Source of the DNA: Microplitis mediator
Lineage: Eukaryota > Arthropoda > Insecta > Hymenoptera > Braconidae
DNA length: 64,000 nt
Assembly (NCBI RefSeq): GCF_029852145.1
Contig: NC_079978.1
Location: 11,751,801 to 11,815,800, forward strand
Reading direction: 5' to 3'
In this document: one piece after another, positions 1 through 11,785 of the stretch
Numbering within the stretch: position 1 is the stretch's first letter
Layout: the number at the start of each line of letters is the position of its first letter
Position numbers and translations under genes: made by a program
Notes under the pieces: generated by a model
What the model was told of the DNA's origin: nothing
The model's input: the letters and a program-made list of their open reading frames with translations, nothing else
Database searches by the model: none

Positions 1-1054
1 CGCCAGGTAATTTTTGGAGAGAATTACCAAACTCGCGACGCGGAAAATTACTAGTGTGGAGGGTTCAGGGAAAACGAGCTTCCTGGACGGCAGGAGGAGT
101 TGGGTCTGGATATGTTACCGGCTATTACTGGCTCAGCAATTATTTAAATAAAACAAGAGAAATTTTACGGGCAAAGGAAAACAACTTGTTAAGCACTTTA
201 ATCAAAACACACAAAAGATTACGCAGTTCTCAACAGTACAATTATTACATCGTTTCGCGTATTCACCTTAAAATAAAATTACCTACAAAATCATACCACG
301 CGGCACACTGATCATACCACACGCATACAAGTATAATTACCGCTCAGAGATTCGCTCACACTTATTATTACTTCTTGAAATTAATTTGTCAAGACGCGAA
401 ATTATTCTTGCACGCAATCAACAACAACAAACCAAACAAAATTATAAGTTTTAACTGCCAATAAGCACTACGAGTATTTTTCTGTAACGATCTTATTTTA
501 CATCTAACAAACGCACCAGTATTCCATGATTTGAGCAAAAAAAAAAAAATAATAATAAAAAAAAATACTAATAATAAAAAAAAATAATAATATAAACTAG
601 GAATCGCGACTTATTTTTATCCTCAAAAAAAAAAAAAAATAACTAAATTTCCCACGGATTTATTTTAAGGAATAAATAATATCATACTCGCGTCACGCAC
701 CCGCAGCGACGGCGAACACACACAAAAAAAAACCAAAAAAAATGTCTTAAAGTCGCGAGCGCAGTAGAATACAACGTAAAAAAAAATAGAGTTGCGGTAA
801 ACAAATACAAGTTACGCGCGAAAAATATTCACGCGTGACGACCACGCGACGCACGAGGACTCTGGCTTAACAACTCACCAAAATGTTTAATTCAACACAC
901 AAAAAAAAAAAACAAACTCAAAATAATAATAGTAATCAATACAAAAAAAAACAAACGACCCCACGAATACAGGGTATAAAAAAAAATTGACCGATAAACG
1001 CAGTACAAACTTCCACTCACCCTATACTGCGATCGACGATGGGACGTTGGTTGT
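1..1054. other. A-rich non-coding stretch
   Basis: I see no supportable gene here. The stretch has many A homopolymer runs, for example near 540-600 and 720-910. Short open frames lack any recognisable domain. Confidence 0.5.
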
Positions 1055-1942
1055 TGTCCGGCTCTCGGTGATCCTCGGCAGGGTGTGAAAACTGCTCCCC
1101 AGGCTGCGGCAACTAATTCACCTCAAGGTCAACTGCGACACACGCGGTTCGACGATGATTTGTCAACGGTTCTTTTCTTGTTTTTTTTTTTTTTTTAACA
1201 ATTTGCCTTCGCGGCACTTGACAACTTTTTACAAATGCGATACGACAGTATATAGCCTTTGCGGCACTCAGATTAGTGTATTGGACACTAATTAATACGA
1301 AATAACAATACTTTAATGAATGATGCAATCAGCGGCAAGAGACAAATATACACAACACGTGTTGTCAGCAACAAGCATCCAGCAAAGATGGCGGCAACCA
1401 CTCAGACAACGTGGATCTCACACGCGACTCCCCACTCCATCGCCCAGTTCAGCTGCTGCCTCAGAGATGGCGCCAGCGGTACCATAAATTGTTATATACT
1501 GAACCGTCGAGTCCATGGCTCGGATTAATGGCGCGCGTGCTCTCGCGTTTAAAACTTGAACTGCTCGTGGCTTACAGGCTGACGGTCGTTGGTTTTGCTG
1601 CGAGTCTTCCCTGGCCTTATCCGCGGGTCTTCTTGAATTGATTGCGGCTCGTCTCACTCGATGATCGTGGTCCACTTCCAGTGGGTGAGTTGGAAGTTTG
1701 TCCGGCTATTTAATAACTAATTCTTACTGACTAACTTAACTTAACAATAATTAATCTCCACCTACCAGAGTCTTCGGGGATCGTTGCTGGAAGCCTGTTA
1801 CTAGCCACGTTACCTTACCTGAGACTTCCCATCTTTCCCGCGTGCCTCGCAGGTTCTAATCATTATTATTATCAATTACAGAATAGAAATGAATTATTAA
1901 CTAAATTTAATTTAACGCGTGGGATCCGCCGAGGACCGGACA
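1055..1942. repeat. Possible solo LTR
   Basis: The segment starts TGTCCGGCTCTCGG and ends CCGAGGACCGGACA, so its ends are inverted repeats of the TG...CA type seen in LTRs. It contains a TATA-like stretch near 1490. No matching target duplication flanks it and no gag or pol is adjacent, so a solo or chance LTR-like segment are both possible. Confidence 0.3.
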
Positions 1943-1954
1943 ATCTCAAATGTC

Positions 1955-1956
<2 letters not shown>

Positions 1957-2009
<53 letters not shown>
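1957..2009. repeat. (TA)n microsatellite, left
   Basis: Uninterrupted TA dinucleotides abut the left end of the palindromic element. The same tract resumes on the other side at 3030-3108, so the element inserted into a TA microsatellite. Confidence 0.95.
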
Positions 2010-2012
<3 letters not shown>

Positions 2013-3027
2013 GGTGTGTCATTTTAAGGCTATATTTTTTTTTTTACTGCTATACCAGAAAATCTGGTAGTATATAGAAAATAAAAAATTATGCCACTGG
2101 ACTAAAGGGTTTAAGTCCAATAGCGGCTTAGCTCATCAAAAAATTCGATTTCCCATTTAAATAACACGGGAAATTTTTTTTTTTAACTTTGAGTATTTTT
2201 AACTCGTGAACAAATCAATAGATCGAATTGACTAATACACATTTTTGTAGGAAATTGAACGCTCTACAAAAAAGGTCTCTTATCATTTTTCGATCAATCC
2301 ATCTGTTCTAAAGTTATTAGAGCTCGAAGTCAAGTTATAGTAAATTTCCAGATCTTTTTACTTTTCCGGCAAAACTATCAGACTTATCACAAAACATTGT
2401 AAGATCTTTTTTGTAGACAATTTTATTTCCTACAAATTATTATCAGTAAAATTTTTTCCAAATTCCGCATTGTTTTCTAGTTATTTTCATTTTAATTTCA
2501 AGCTCTTAAAAAAGTAATGTTCTGATCGATTTCAAGAGCTCGACATTGAAATGAAAATAACTAGAAAACAATGCGGAATTTGGAAAAAATTTTACTGATA
2601 ATAATTTGTAGGAAATAAAATTGTCTACAAAAAAGATCTTACAATGTTTTGTGATAAGTCTGATAGTTTTGCCGGAAAAGTAAAAAGATCTGGAAATTTA
2701 CTATAACTTGACTTTGAGCTCTAATAACTTTAGAATAGACGGATTGATCGAAAAATGATAAGAGACCTTTTTTGTAGAGCGTTCAATTTCCTACAAAAAG
2801 ATGTATTAGTCAATTCGATCTATTGATTTGTTCACGAGTTAAAAATACTCAAAGTTAAAAAAAAAAATTTCCCGTTTTATTTAAATGGGAAATCGAATTT
2901 TTTGATGAGCTAAGCCGCTATTGGACTTAAACCCTTTAGTCCAGCGGCATAATTTTTTATTTTCTATATACTACCAGATTTTCTGGTATAGCAGTTAAAA
3001 AAAAATATAGCCTTAAAATGACACACC

Positions 3028-3030
<3 letters not shown>
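2010..3030. mobile_element. Long palindromic (foldback) MITE-like element
   Basis: Left arm and right arm are near-perfect reverse complements of about 500 bp with only a few bases at the centre (about 2519-2528). Ends read TAGGGTGTG and CACACCCTA, with TA at both edges as a probable target duplication inside the (TA)n tract. It has no coding capacity. Arm mismatches are few (for example around 2310 versus 2738), so it is either young or homogenised. Related copies lie at 52815-53385 and, more distantly, 7981-8873. Confidence 0.85.

Positions 3031-3108
<78 letters not shown>
3031..3108. repeat. (TA)n microsatellite, right
   Basis: This is the continuation of the TA tract that was split by the palindromic element. 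Open frames reading it as alternating Tyr-Ile are artefacts. Confidence 0.95.
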
Positions 3109-3112
<4 letters not shown>

Positions 3113-3239
3113 TTCCTAAAAAAAAAAAAGTTGTAATTCTTAATTTATACCTATCCATATTAATCATCATTCAATAAAATATTTTTCTTTCATATAATAC
3201 TATATTTATTCCATTGCAATCGATAACTAACATAATAAC

Positions 3240-4606
3240 AATGGGGCGCAGAAAAATTGTACGATCATCAGCTGAAGAAGAAAAAATTATGAGGATGCGT
3301 CGTGAAAAAAAGAAATGAGCAACAACGAAATCGTCGTTTTGCAAAGAAAAATAATGATACGTTAAGCAATCTTTCGGTAGACAATACACTTGAGTACCAT
3401 GTTTCCAGATCTAATGATGTGTGCTCTCAAATCACGACAGATAAATCCCTTAATATTCATATTAAAACAAAATCTCATATGAATGTCTTAAGGGATTCAT
3501 CTTCTCAAAATATCGCACTCGATACAAATGAAAAGCCATCGACATCATTTGATATGTTTCCGTCAAGAACAAATGTATTGCAGAAAACTTTGGCTCAGAG
3601 TCATCGTACCTCAACAATTATTGAGCCTTCCTGCAGCACAACAATGATAGTTGATAATCGAACTCAGAATTTCCCTTTAAATCAATCAAATCAGAGTGTA
3701 ATCAATCGGAAAAATGTAATTCATGAACATTATATCGGTAAAATGTGTGTTCATTGCTGTCATTGTCACGCGAAACATTTTTCTGCTGAAATGGTTATGA
3801 ATAAGGCTAATTCTTTCAATGACTGTTGTCGTCACGGTGAAGTAAAATTAGATCCTTTGGCAGAGCCTCCTTTGATTTTACGATCTCTGTTTGAAGGAAC
3901 TCATGAAAAATCAAAAGAATTTTTTGAACGTATACGCAGTTTTAATAGTGAGTTTGCTTTCGTTTCGTTTAACGCTAATCTGGTTAATTTCAATGCACAA
4001 AGGCGGGGTCCATATTGTTTCAAAATTCAAGGTCAAATTTATTACCAAATGAACGCCGCTTTATATCCTTTACCCAATGAATCACCAAGTAATGGTCAAC
4101 TTTCTATTGTAGACACTACCGAAGCACTTGAATTTCGTTCCAAAAAAAATGCAAGTTGTGATGTAGAACTCTTGACAGTAATCGATAACATATTGCGACA
4201 ACATAATGTTTTCGCACAATCTTATCAAATGATGAAAGATGTCTTAGATAGTCAATCAACAGTCGATACAAGCGGTAGCATTGTTGAACCCGAATTGAAT
4301 TTAGCATTTACATTAAAACCAGGTATGGATCCGCGACGGTATATTTTTCAAAGGGCAAATGAAGTAGCTGCTGTTTTTTCAATGACCGCTGATGGCGAAA
4401 TACCTGAATCCTATGTAAGTGTCCAAAACAAACAAACAAAAACCTTCCAACGTATGAGTACAATGGACCCTAATGTTGAACCGTGGGTTTATCCTTTATT
4501 TTTCCCTTATGGTAGTCCAGGTTGGCATCGATTTTTAACTTATGTTAACAAAACTGATCGAAGGGTAACCCGTGCTGATTATTACAAATATAGATTAGCT
4601 ATTTGA
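3240..4606 (+). pseudogene. Helitron Rep/helicase, N-terminal part
   Basis: The frame opens at the ATG at 3240 (MGRRKIVRSS). One extra base in the A-rich run near 3303-3309 moves the reading frame to the 434-codon stretch from 3302 to 4606. Conserved features are a Cys/His-rich segment around 3740-3830 (CVHCCHCHAKHF) and the block around 4320-4560 (RRYIFQRANEVAAVF; WVYPLFFPYGSPGW), typical of the region before the Helitron-like N domain. The frame ends in a premature stop at 4604-4606. In an intact element this would be continuous with the following Rep and helicase segments. Confidence 0.8.
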
Positions 4607-5245
4607 GACGAATATATTGTTTTTCTTCTCGGACGTCGCTAATCTCAACAATGGATAGTTGATAGTTCCGTCAAAATTGAAAAAGATCGATTAGACTATT
4701 GTAAGTATAATCAAAAAAAAATTACGTGCAGAGTCATATCAAGGCTTGCTAGACCATTTGCAATCAAGGGCCAACAATGGTGGCACTAATTGTAATATAG
4801 GTAAAATAGTTATATTACCCTCTACGTTCATTGGCTCACCCCGCAATATGTTGCAACATTATCAGGATGAAATGTCAATAGTTCGAAAATTTGGTAAACC
4901 AGATATATTTATTACAATGACCTGTAATCCAAAGTGGCGTGAAATAACAGAAAATCTTTTACCAAATCAAACAGCTTCGGACAGACCTGATTTAGTTGCA
5001 CGCGTATTCAATATAAAAAAGATGTACTTATTAAAATGATAACAAAAGACAATCTCTTTGGTGAAGTTATTGCATTTGGATGAGTCATTGAATTTCAGAA
5101 GCGTGCATTACCACATATACATATGTAAGTCACATTAAAGAGTAACCACAATATAAAAACTCCTGATAAAGTTGATAAATTTATATTAGCTGAAATACCT
5201 GATGAAACCCAGAATCCTACACTTTATAATATAGTCACAAGAAAC
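4607..5245 (+). pseudogene. Helitron Rep endonuclease segment (frameshifted)
   Basis: The readable part 4746-5036 contains the family block LPSTFIGSPRNMLQHYQDEM followed by the FGKPDIFITMTCNPKW block of the Helitron-like N domain. After a stop at 5037 the reading frame is lost. A different frame at 5097-5124 still shows FQKRALPHIHM, whose HIH is the HUH metal-binding motif of the rolling-circle nuclease. The nuclease is therefore recognisable but broken by at least two frameshifts. It would cut and join single-stranded DNA during rolling-circle-like transposition. Confidence 0.8.
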
Positions 5246-6217
5246 ATGCTTCATGGTCCTTGTGGAGATTGGTGTATGGCTAATGGAAAATGTTCAAAAA
5301 AGTTTCCGAAACCATTTCGAAATGAAACGACAATGGATGATAATGGATATCCCTTTTACCGTCGTAAAGACGAAGGGAGAACATTTACGCGAAATGGTGA
5401 GATTTTTTATAATCGTCATGTTGTGCCATACAACGCAACTCTATTAGAAACATTCAACTGTCATATCAATGTAGAGATTGTATCATCAGTAAGGGTGGTT
5501 AAATACTTATATAAATACGTTTATAAAGGTCATGATAAAGCAGGTGTCGTAATAAACGGAGGTGTATCAACTTCTTCCACATCATCGGAAAACAACGGTG
5601 ATCAAGTATCTCTTAATCATACTGATACGATTAACCATGATGAAGTTACTAATTTTGTTGATGCCCGTTATGTCGGTGCTGTTGAAGCTGCTTGGCGAAT
5701 TTTATCCAAGTCTTTGCAAGACAAAAGTCATTCGATTATCCGTTTACCTGTACACTTACCGAACGAACAGAATATTACAATCAATGATGATTGCAATGAT
5801 AACGAACTTAGAGACGCTTTGCAAAAACAAACAATGTTGATCGATTATTTCTCTTTGAATAAACGAGATCTATCAGCTCGACAGTACCTATATAGTGATA
5901 CTCCATTTCATTATGTATTTAAGAAACAAAATGGAACTACTATGTCATCATGGCAGCCACGTAAGAAACATTTCAATGTTATTGGTCGGATGTATTCAGT
6001 CAGCCCCACACAAATAGAATTATTTCATCTCCGACTATTGTTGGTTAATGTTAAAGGTGCGACAAGTTTTGAAGATCTTAGAACTGTGAATGGAATAATG
6101 TATGATACTTTTGTAGCTACATGTTTAGCAGCAGGTCTTATTGAAGATGACCAAGAATGGAAACGAACTATGAGTGAAGTTGTAGTTTGGATAATGCCAC
6201 GACAACTCCGATGTTAA
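5246..6217 (+). pseudogene. Helitron Rep C-terminal/linker segment
   Basis: This 323-codon frame starts HGPCGDWCMANGKCSKKFPK, a zinc-ribbon-like block found after the HUH motif. It carries KYLYKYVYKGHDKA near 5500, the Tyr-containing motif of the Helitron Rep. It continues with DARYVGAVEAAWRI and SWQPRKKHFNVIGRMY, both family landmarks before the helicase. A stop at 6215-6217 and a shift of frame separate it from the helicase. Confidence 0.85.
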
Positions 6218-6311
6218 TTTGTGCGTATACTAATTCATTGTCAGCCTCTTCATCCAGAACAACTTTGGGAAGAATTTAAAATAGCTATGTCTGAAGATCT
6301 TTATAGACGTT

Positions 6312-7784
6312 TTGGACCAGAAGAAGGACAAAAAAAAAGCCTACATTTACATTAATTCTATGCTGCAGCGAGAGGGCTTTAGTCTTTCTGTCTATCCAAA
6401 TATGCCACAAGTCACTGAAATCGAAGATATATTTGATGACGAATCAGTATCAACTTCAACACCAGACGAATCACCATCGAATTATGAAAAATTAAATGTC
6501 AATCAAAAACAAGTTGTAGACTTCATTTTAAATTTTGTCGAAAATGGTGATGCTAATCATTCTAACTGTGAATATATAGATGGACCTGGTGGTTCTGGCA
6601 AAACGTTCATTTATACAACATTGTGCAATCTATTAAAAGATAAAAATAAAAATGTATGTACAATGGCTTACACAGGTATCGCAGCGACCCTGTTACCTAA
6701 CGGAAAAACTGTACATAAAACGTTCGGTTTACCTGTACCGATGTTCTCGGATTCATCTTCGAATATTAAACCTAATTCAAAACAAGGCACTTATTTAACA
6801 GACGTTGACGTTTTCATTTGGGATGAAGCTCCAATGTCTCCGAGATATGCCTTAGAAATAATTGATCGAACTTTACGATATATTATGGATAATGATTTAC
6901 CTTTTGGCGGAAAGTTAATGATTTTAGGAGGCGATTTTCGTCAATTACTCCCAGTACAACCTCATGCTACTCGAACTGAAACAGTTCATTTGTCTCTTAA
7001 ATTTAGTGCGTTATGGAAACATTTTCATAAGTATTCATTGACGCAAAACATACGAGCGCTGCCCGAAGAAGTCGAATTTGTACGATTCTTACTTAATGTT
7101 GGTGATGGAACTTTAAACAACTTGAATGATAAAATACAACGTCCAGATGCATGCTCATCGTCAAGAGAAAGTGACATTGTTGAAAATGTATATGGTAAAA
7201 TTATCAGAGGTAAGCGTAATAATGAACTCACGAAAACCGTAATTCTATCTGCTAGGAACGTAGATGTTGATGAAATAAATAAACAAGTTATTGAACTTTT
7301 GGATGAGTCTTCGGAAAACGTTTATTCAGCTGTCGACAGTACCGAAAATTGTGATAACGGAGCTGATGACGATTCTATACTCCCAGAATATTTGAATACT
7401 TTGAACCCACCAAATTTTCCTCCATACGAACTCCGATTAAGAAAATTCGCAATCGTAATGTTGATTAGAAATCTTAATTTAAGTGAGGGACTGTGCAATG
7501 GTACAAGGTTGATCATTTTAGATTTAGGAATGAATGTGTTTCAATGTAAAATTTTGACAGGTGACAAAGCTGGTGACATTGTTTTTATCAATCGATTATT
7601 GCTATATTGTGAAAATGTATACCCTTTTACGTTCAAAAGACGACAATTTCCAATTAAAATAGCATTTTGTATGACCATAAATAAAGCCCAAAGACAAACA
7701 TTTGAATCAATTGGAATTGATCTCACGAAAGACGTATTTAATCATGGTCAATTATACGTAGCGTTTTCAAGAGTTCGATCTTAG
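6312..7784 (+). pseudogene. Helitron Pif1-type DNA helicase
   Basis: The frame of 490 codons holds a complete SF1B helicase core. Walker A is GPGGSGKT near 6590, Walker B is WDEAP near 6820, motif III is GGDFRQLLPV near 6930, and the C-terminal motif HGQLYVAFSRVRS is at 7743-7781. The sequence NKAQRQTFESIGIDL keeps the usual motif V context but has Arg where Gly is common. This part is intact, unlike the nuclease. It would unwind DNA during transposition. The 5' end of the frame is probably not the native start, since the helicase is normally fused to Rep. Confidence 0.85.
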
Positions 7785-7926
7785 AAAGCTTTACAGGTGT
7801 ATTTAAGTAAAGAGAAAACTAATAACTTAGTTAAAAACTACGTTTACAAAGAATTATATTTATAAGCTTGAATTTTCCTCTACCGTAATTAAAAATTTAA
7901 TTTCTATATAAAAAAAATTAACATCA

Positions 7927-7957
7927 CACGCGCGCTTGCGCGCGGACGTAACCTAGT
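7927..7957 (+). other. Helitron 3' terminus: hairpin plus CTAG
   Basis: CGCGCGCTTGCGCGCG forms a GC-only stem in AT-rich DNA. CTAG follows at 7953-7956, then T. This fits the Helitron 3' end (stem-loop about 10 nt before CTRR, insertion between A/G and T). Confidence 0.85.
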
Positions 7958-7980
7958 AGTATGAAAAAATATATAAGCAT

Positions 7981-8873
7981 TAGGGTGTCCCAAAAACAAA
8001 AATATGTTTTTTTTAACGGCTTGTGAGTTCAAAAGTCACTTTATATTATAAGAAAAATCCTCACCAAGTTTCAGCCAGATATCTTTAAAATTGAGCTATC
8101 ACAAAGGGGTCCCCTTTCCCATTTAAAATACACGCGAAAATTTTTCATTTTAGTTTTTTGTTATTAAGACTATAAAAAAAAATTTTTGTTCAATTATGCA
8201 TAATATAATTTCATAGGGAATTGAATTCACTACAAAAAGTGTTTAAATATTATTTACGTCAAACAAACTGGGAAAAAGTTACGGGGCTTCAAAGATCAAC
8301 AAAAATTCAGTTTCATCAATGTTAAATTATTTTGTATTATTTTTCATTTTTGTTCTATCAAAATTTTTTTTTTTCACATTTTGAGAAGCACGTTTTTGTA
8401 GGAAATTTAATTACAAAAAGTATTTGATATCTTATATTCATCGAATGAATAAGAAAAAAGTTACAGGTCTTTAAATGTCAACGAAAAAGTTCACTTTTTC
8501 GTTGACAGTTAAGTTAAAAAATTGAATTTTATTTAAACTTAACTTTTCGTTGATATTTCAAGCCCTGTAACTTTTTACTCATTCATTTGACGTATATATA
8601 ATATCAAATACTTTTTGGAGGAAATTAAATTTTCTACAAAAACGTGCTCGTCAAAATTTGAAAAAAAAAAAAATTTTTCATAGTTTTAATAACGAACAAC
8701 TGAACTGTAAAATTTTCGCGTGTATTTTAAATGGGAAATGGGACCCCCTTTGTGAAAGCCCAATTTCAAAGATATCTGGCTGAAATTCGGTTAGGATTTT
8801 TTTATAATATAAAGTAACTTTTGATCGTATAAGACGTTGACAAAAAAAAATATTTGTCTTTTTTTAACACCCT
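7981..8873. mobile_element. Second long palindromic element
   Basis: The left end TAGGGTGTCCC and right end AACACCC are inverted. Internal blocks also mirror each other, such as GCCAGATATCTTT near 8082 with AAAGATATCTGGC near 8767, and the CCCATTTAAAATACACGCG block near 8119 with its complement near 8715. The arms total about 890 bp with the centre near 8505-8530. It is more diverged than the copy at 2010-3030. It has no coding capacity. Confidence 0.8.
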
Positions 8874-10934
8874 CATAAGTATTACCTTTATGTGTATTTT
8901 GAATCATTACTAACCCTTCTAATTACTGTAGGCTACTGATTACCTATGTTTATCTTTTGCGAAGATATATTTTGAGACAAATCGCTTTTTATGCTCGCGA
9001 TTGTTACCAGCAGCCACCAGAATTCGCGGGTTGAACCCTGGCTTAGGCTGGCCTCTAACAAATTTTATTTCACTTGGACAGAGCAGTGGGCTGAGGTTCT
9101 TGCAAAGCAAAGACCCGCACTTATTCAAACGCGGCAACGTATAAAAAGCCTATCAACTTACCTCACGGCTTATTATAAAATTATAGATTAAACTTATCAA
9201 TGGTCGAGTTACGACTTATAACTCAATTTTCAATTATGAAATCAAACTATTCGGTAACCTTACCAGTATTTTAGGACGAGGATAGAACAAGGGCAGTGTA
9301 TAATGTCAAGGATTGATATTATAAAAATACACAAGTTTATTGCCAATCGTAACAGAGATTTATTTACTTACATTAATTTCCGCAAGGTACAATAACGTAG
9401 TCCTGGTTGGAACGCCGGATACGCAATCCGTAACCACGTGGAATAACGCCTTGTAATACACTGATTTTATCACTCAAACTTGATATTATTTAATACACGA
9501 GTGAATCGCCAGTAAAATACAATAAACTTAATCAATCTAACTTGATTTATGATAATTAATTAATGGGCAAAAAAATAAGAGACTATATAACAAAATAATA
9601 TAAATAGCACAAGTAAAATTGTCTGATAATTGATACTGAATACAATTGGAAATAACGCAAGTTAATTTTCCGATTTACAAAGTAATTGTTCGTATTAACA
9701 AAGTCGCAAATAAATTGCTAGTATTTGACAGTAGAACTAAATTATACGTCTAAGCGCTAGTTGATCCAGGATCGAAGTAAGTGCCGATAAATTTGGGCGT
9801 AAGACCAGCCTCGGGACTGTCCCCACTTTCACCTGACGGACATGCGTCGACGTGACAGTTTGTCATGTGACCACGGCACTATGACACGTATCGTTTCTGG
9901 CGGCAACAAGACGGGTAAGAAAACGGGAACCGCAAGGCTGAGGATGATGATGACAATTCACATTTTCTCAATTTTTGGTAAAAAAAATTTTCTACGTATT
10001 TATTTGTACTAAAAAAATAAAAGAGTTTGTTAAAACGCAAGAATTTGAGTGAAAAATGAGTTTTTAATTTGTTTCCAATTGTTTCACCACTTCAAAAAAT
10101 TAAAAAAAATTCCTGAGTATAGAGTAGTATAGAAGACATTTTCTGACGAATTTTGGTAAGTGACATATTTCAAAAAGGCTAAAAAGAAAGATTATAATTT
10201 TCTTTTCTCCATGAAAAATTGGCTTTCCGTTTGAGAATCACAATCATATGATTTTTTTATGTTTTGTACTCGTCAGAATTAGGAAAAAAATCATCATTGA
10301 TTAGTTCCGAATTTTAATATAAAAATGAAAATAACTTCGAAAAAACAGGTTATTTTGACATTCTCGAATACCGTTTGAGTTAAAGAGCTAAAATTGAGGT
10401 GAATTATTTTCATTCGACACCATATCGACCCCCCAAGTTTGAGTCAAAAAAGCTATGGGGGCAGAATTCCCATATTAATCCGGCTATCCCTTTGCAATCT
10501 TCTATATCAAATCTATTTTTATGCAAGAAATATTTACAAAATAATTTAAAATCATGGCAATTAACGTTTTTTTTTGTATTTGTGTCAATCAGTCGATAAA
10601 ATAGATTTTTTTATTATTACAATGTTGTTTAGCGGCGAAGTAAGGTACTCAAACGTTTAAAATTTGAAAATTTTTAATAGCTGATGATTGGATAGTTTTT
10701 AAAATACTGTCATGGCTGCTTACATTTTTCTACTCTTTAGAATATCTTCGAGTAGAAAAGAATAATCATTTCTATTAGTTTTGTCTCATTTAAATAATAA
10801 ATAAAATGATATATTCAATAAATCAACAGTTTCCTTCGACAAAACACAGTAAGTGTTTTGTCACGATTGGAGATCGTGATGGGCGTAGGTACGAATTTTC
10901 GTATAAACGTATTGAATAAAAGGGTACTTACATT

Positions 10935-10982
10935 GATCAAGGTCCAGTTCGTATGCCCGGCTATCGTTAATCAAATGCTCAG
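10935..10982 (+). repeat. Dispersed direct repeat, copy 1
   Basis: The block starting GATCAAGGTCCAGTTCGTAT recurs about 800 bp downstream at 11739-11785 with a few substitutions and no obvious similarity around it. Confidence 0.7.
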
Positions 10983-11738
10983 TTTATTCTGTTTATATTC
11001 AAATCGCGCCTACACAATATTGTTGAAGACAATGTTGATAAAACTCAAAACGATTTCCAATCTATGAGTGTGACTTATTTAATTTCACAATCAAATGTCG
11101 AGCGGTAAACGTAAGATTGTGTACCCCCTACTGTTAACTATCTGTCTGAGCGGCTAAACAGGTAAAAAATAAGGGATAAAGGAAGGTGGGCTGCCAAAAA
11201 GCCTCGTGAAGCTAGTATCTTATTGCTAAAGTAAAATTATCTGAGAAATAATGATTTTTAAATATTTATGTTCACGAGTAATTGTTTATTTAGGATCAAA
11301 TATACTCAAAATACAAAAGGGTTACAAATAGCAATATTTAAAATAGTTAATATAAAATCAAATGTGTTATGCATATGGTTTACAATCAGTTTACATATAT
11401 GAAATAATAAAAATACCAAACAATGATTACAATGGTTAAAAACTTACCCTAAACAGGTTTAGGTGAGGTATCAAGACTGTCAGCAGTAACGTCAGGACAT
11501 TTATACACACGCGTTCTGCGGCTAATTAATATGATTCTAATTGATCGATTTATTCAGTTTGTTTTAATTATTTATGCGTTTCAAAATCTTTGTAGGTTAT
11601 ATAAAATGTAAATTGATTAAGAGTCTTCACGTTTCGTGGTAAAATTCAATATTAAAATGAAATTAAATGGATTAAATTAAGATGAAGACAATCTGCGCTA
11701 CCGGTGCTTCCGATTGATATTAAATCACGACTTACGAC

Positions 11739-11785
11739 GATCAAGGTCCGGTTCGTATGCCCAGCTACCGTTAACCGAATGCTCA
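11739..11785 (+). repeat. Dispersed direct repeat, copy 2
   Basis: The block starting GATCAAGGTCCGGTTCGTAT is the partner of the copy at 10935-10982. Confidence 0.7.

Larger units (their letters stand above)
3240..7956 (+). mobile_element. Degenerate Helitron
   Basis: The unit contains a Helitron-like N-terminal/Rep region (HUH motif and downstream Tyr motif) followed by a Pif1-type helicase, the diagnostic order for Helitrons. The 3' end carries a GC-rich hairpin followed by CTAG and then T, matching the family rule (hairpin, CTRR, insertion before T). I could not define the 5' TC terminus; the true start may lie upstream between 3109 and 3239 or beyond the palindrome. Coding is interrupted by several frameshifts, so the element is not autonomous. 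Confidence 0.9.

Noticed and set aside
1316..1675. Overlapping short frames on both strands
   Set aside because: No domain, no splice context, and they lie in a possible LTR.
2964..3170. Minus-strand open frame with Tyr-Ile repeats
   Set aside because: It is the (TA)n microsatellite read as protein.
9010..9060. tRNA gene or tRNA-derived SINE
   Set aside because: Only a B-box-like string is present; no A box and no cloverleaf could be formed.
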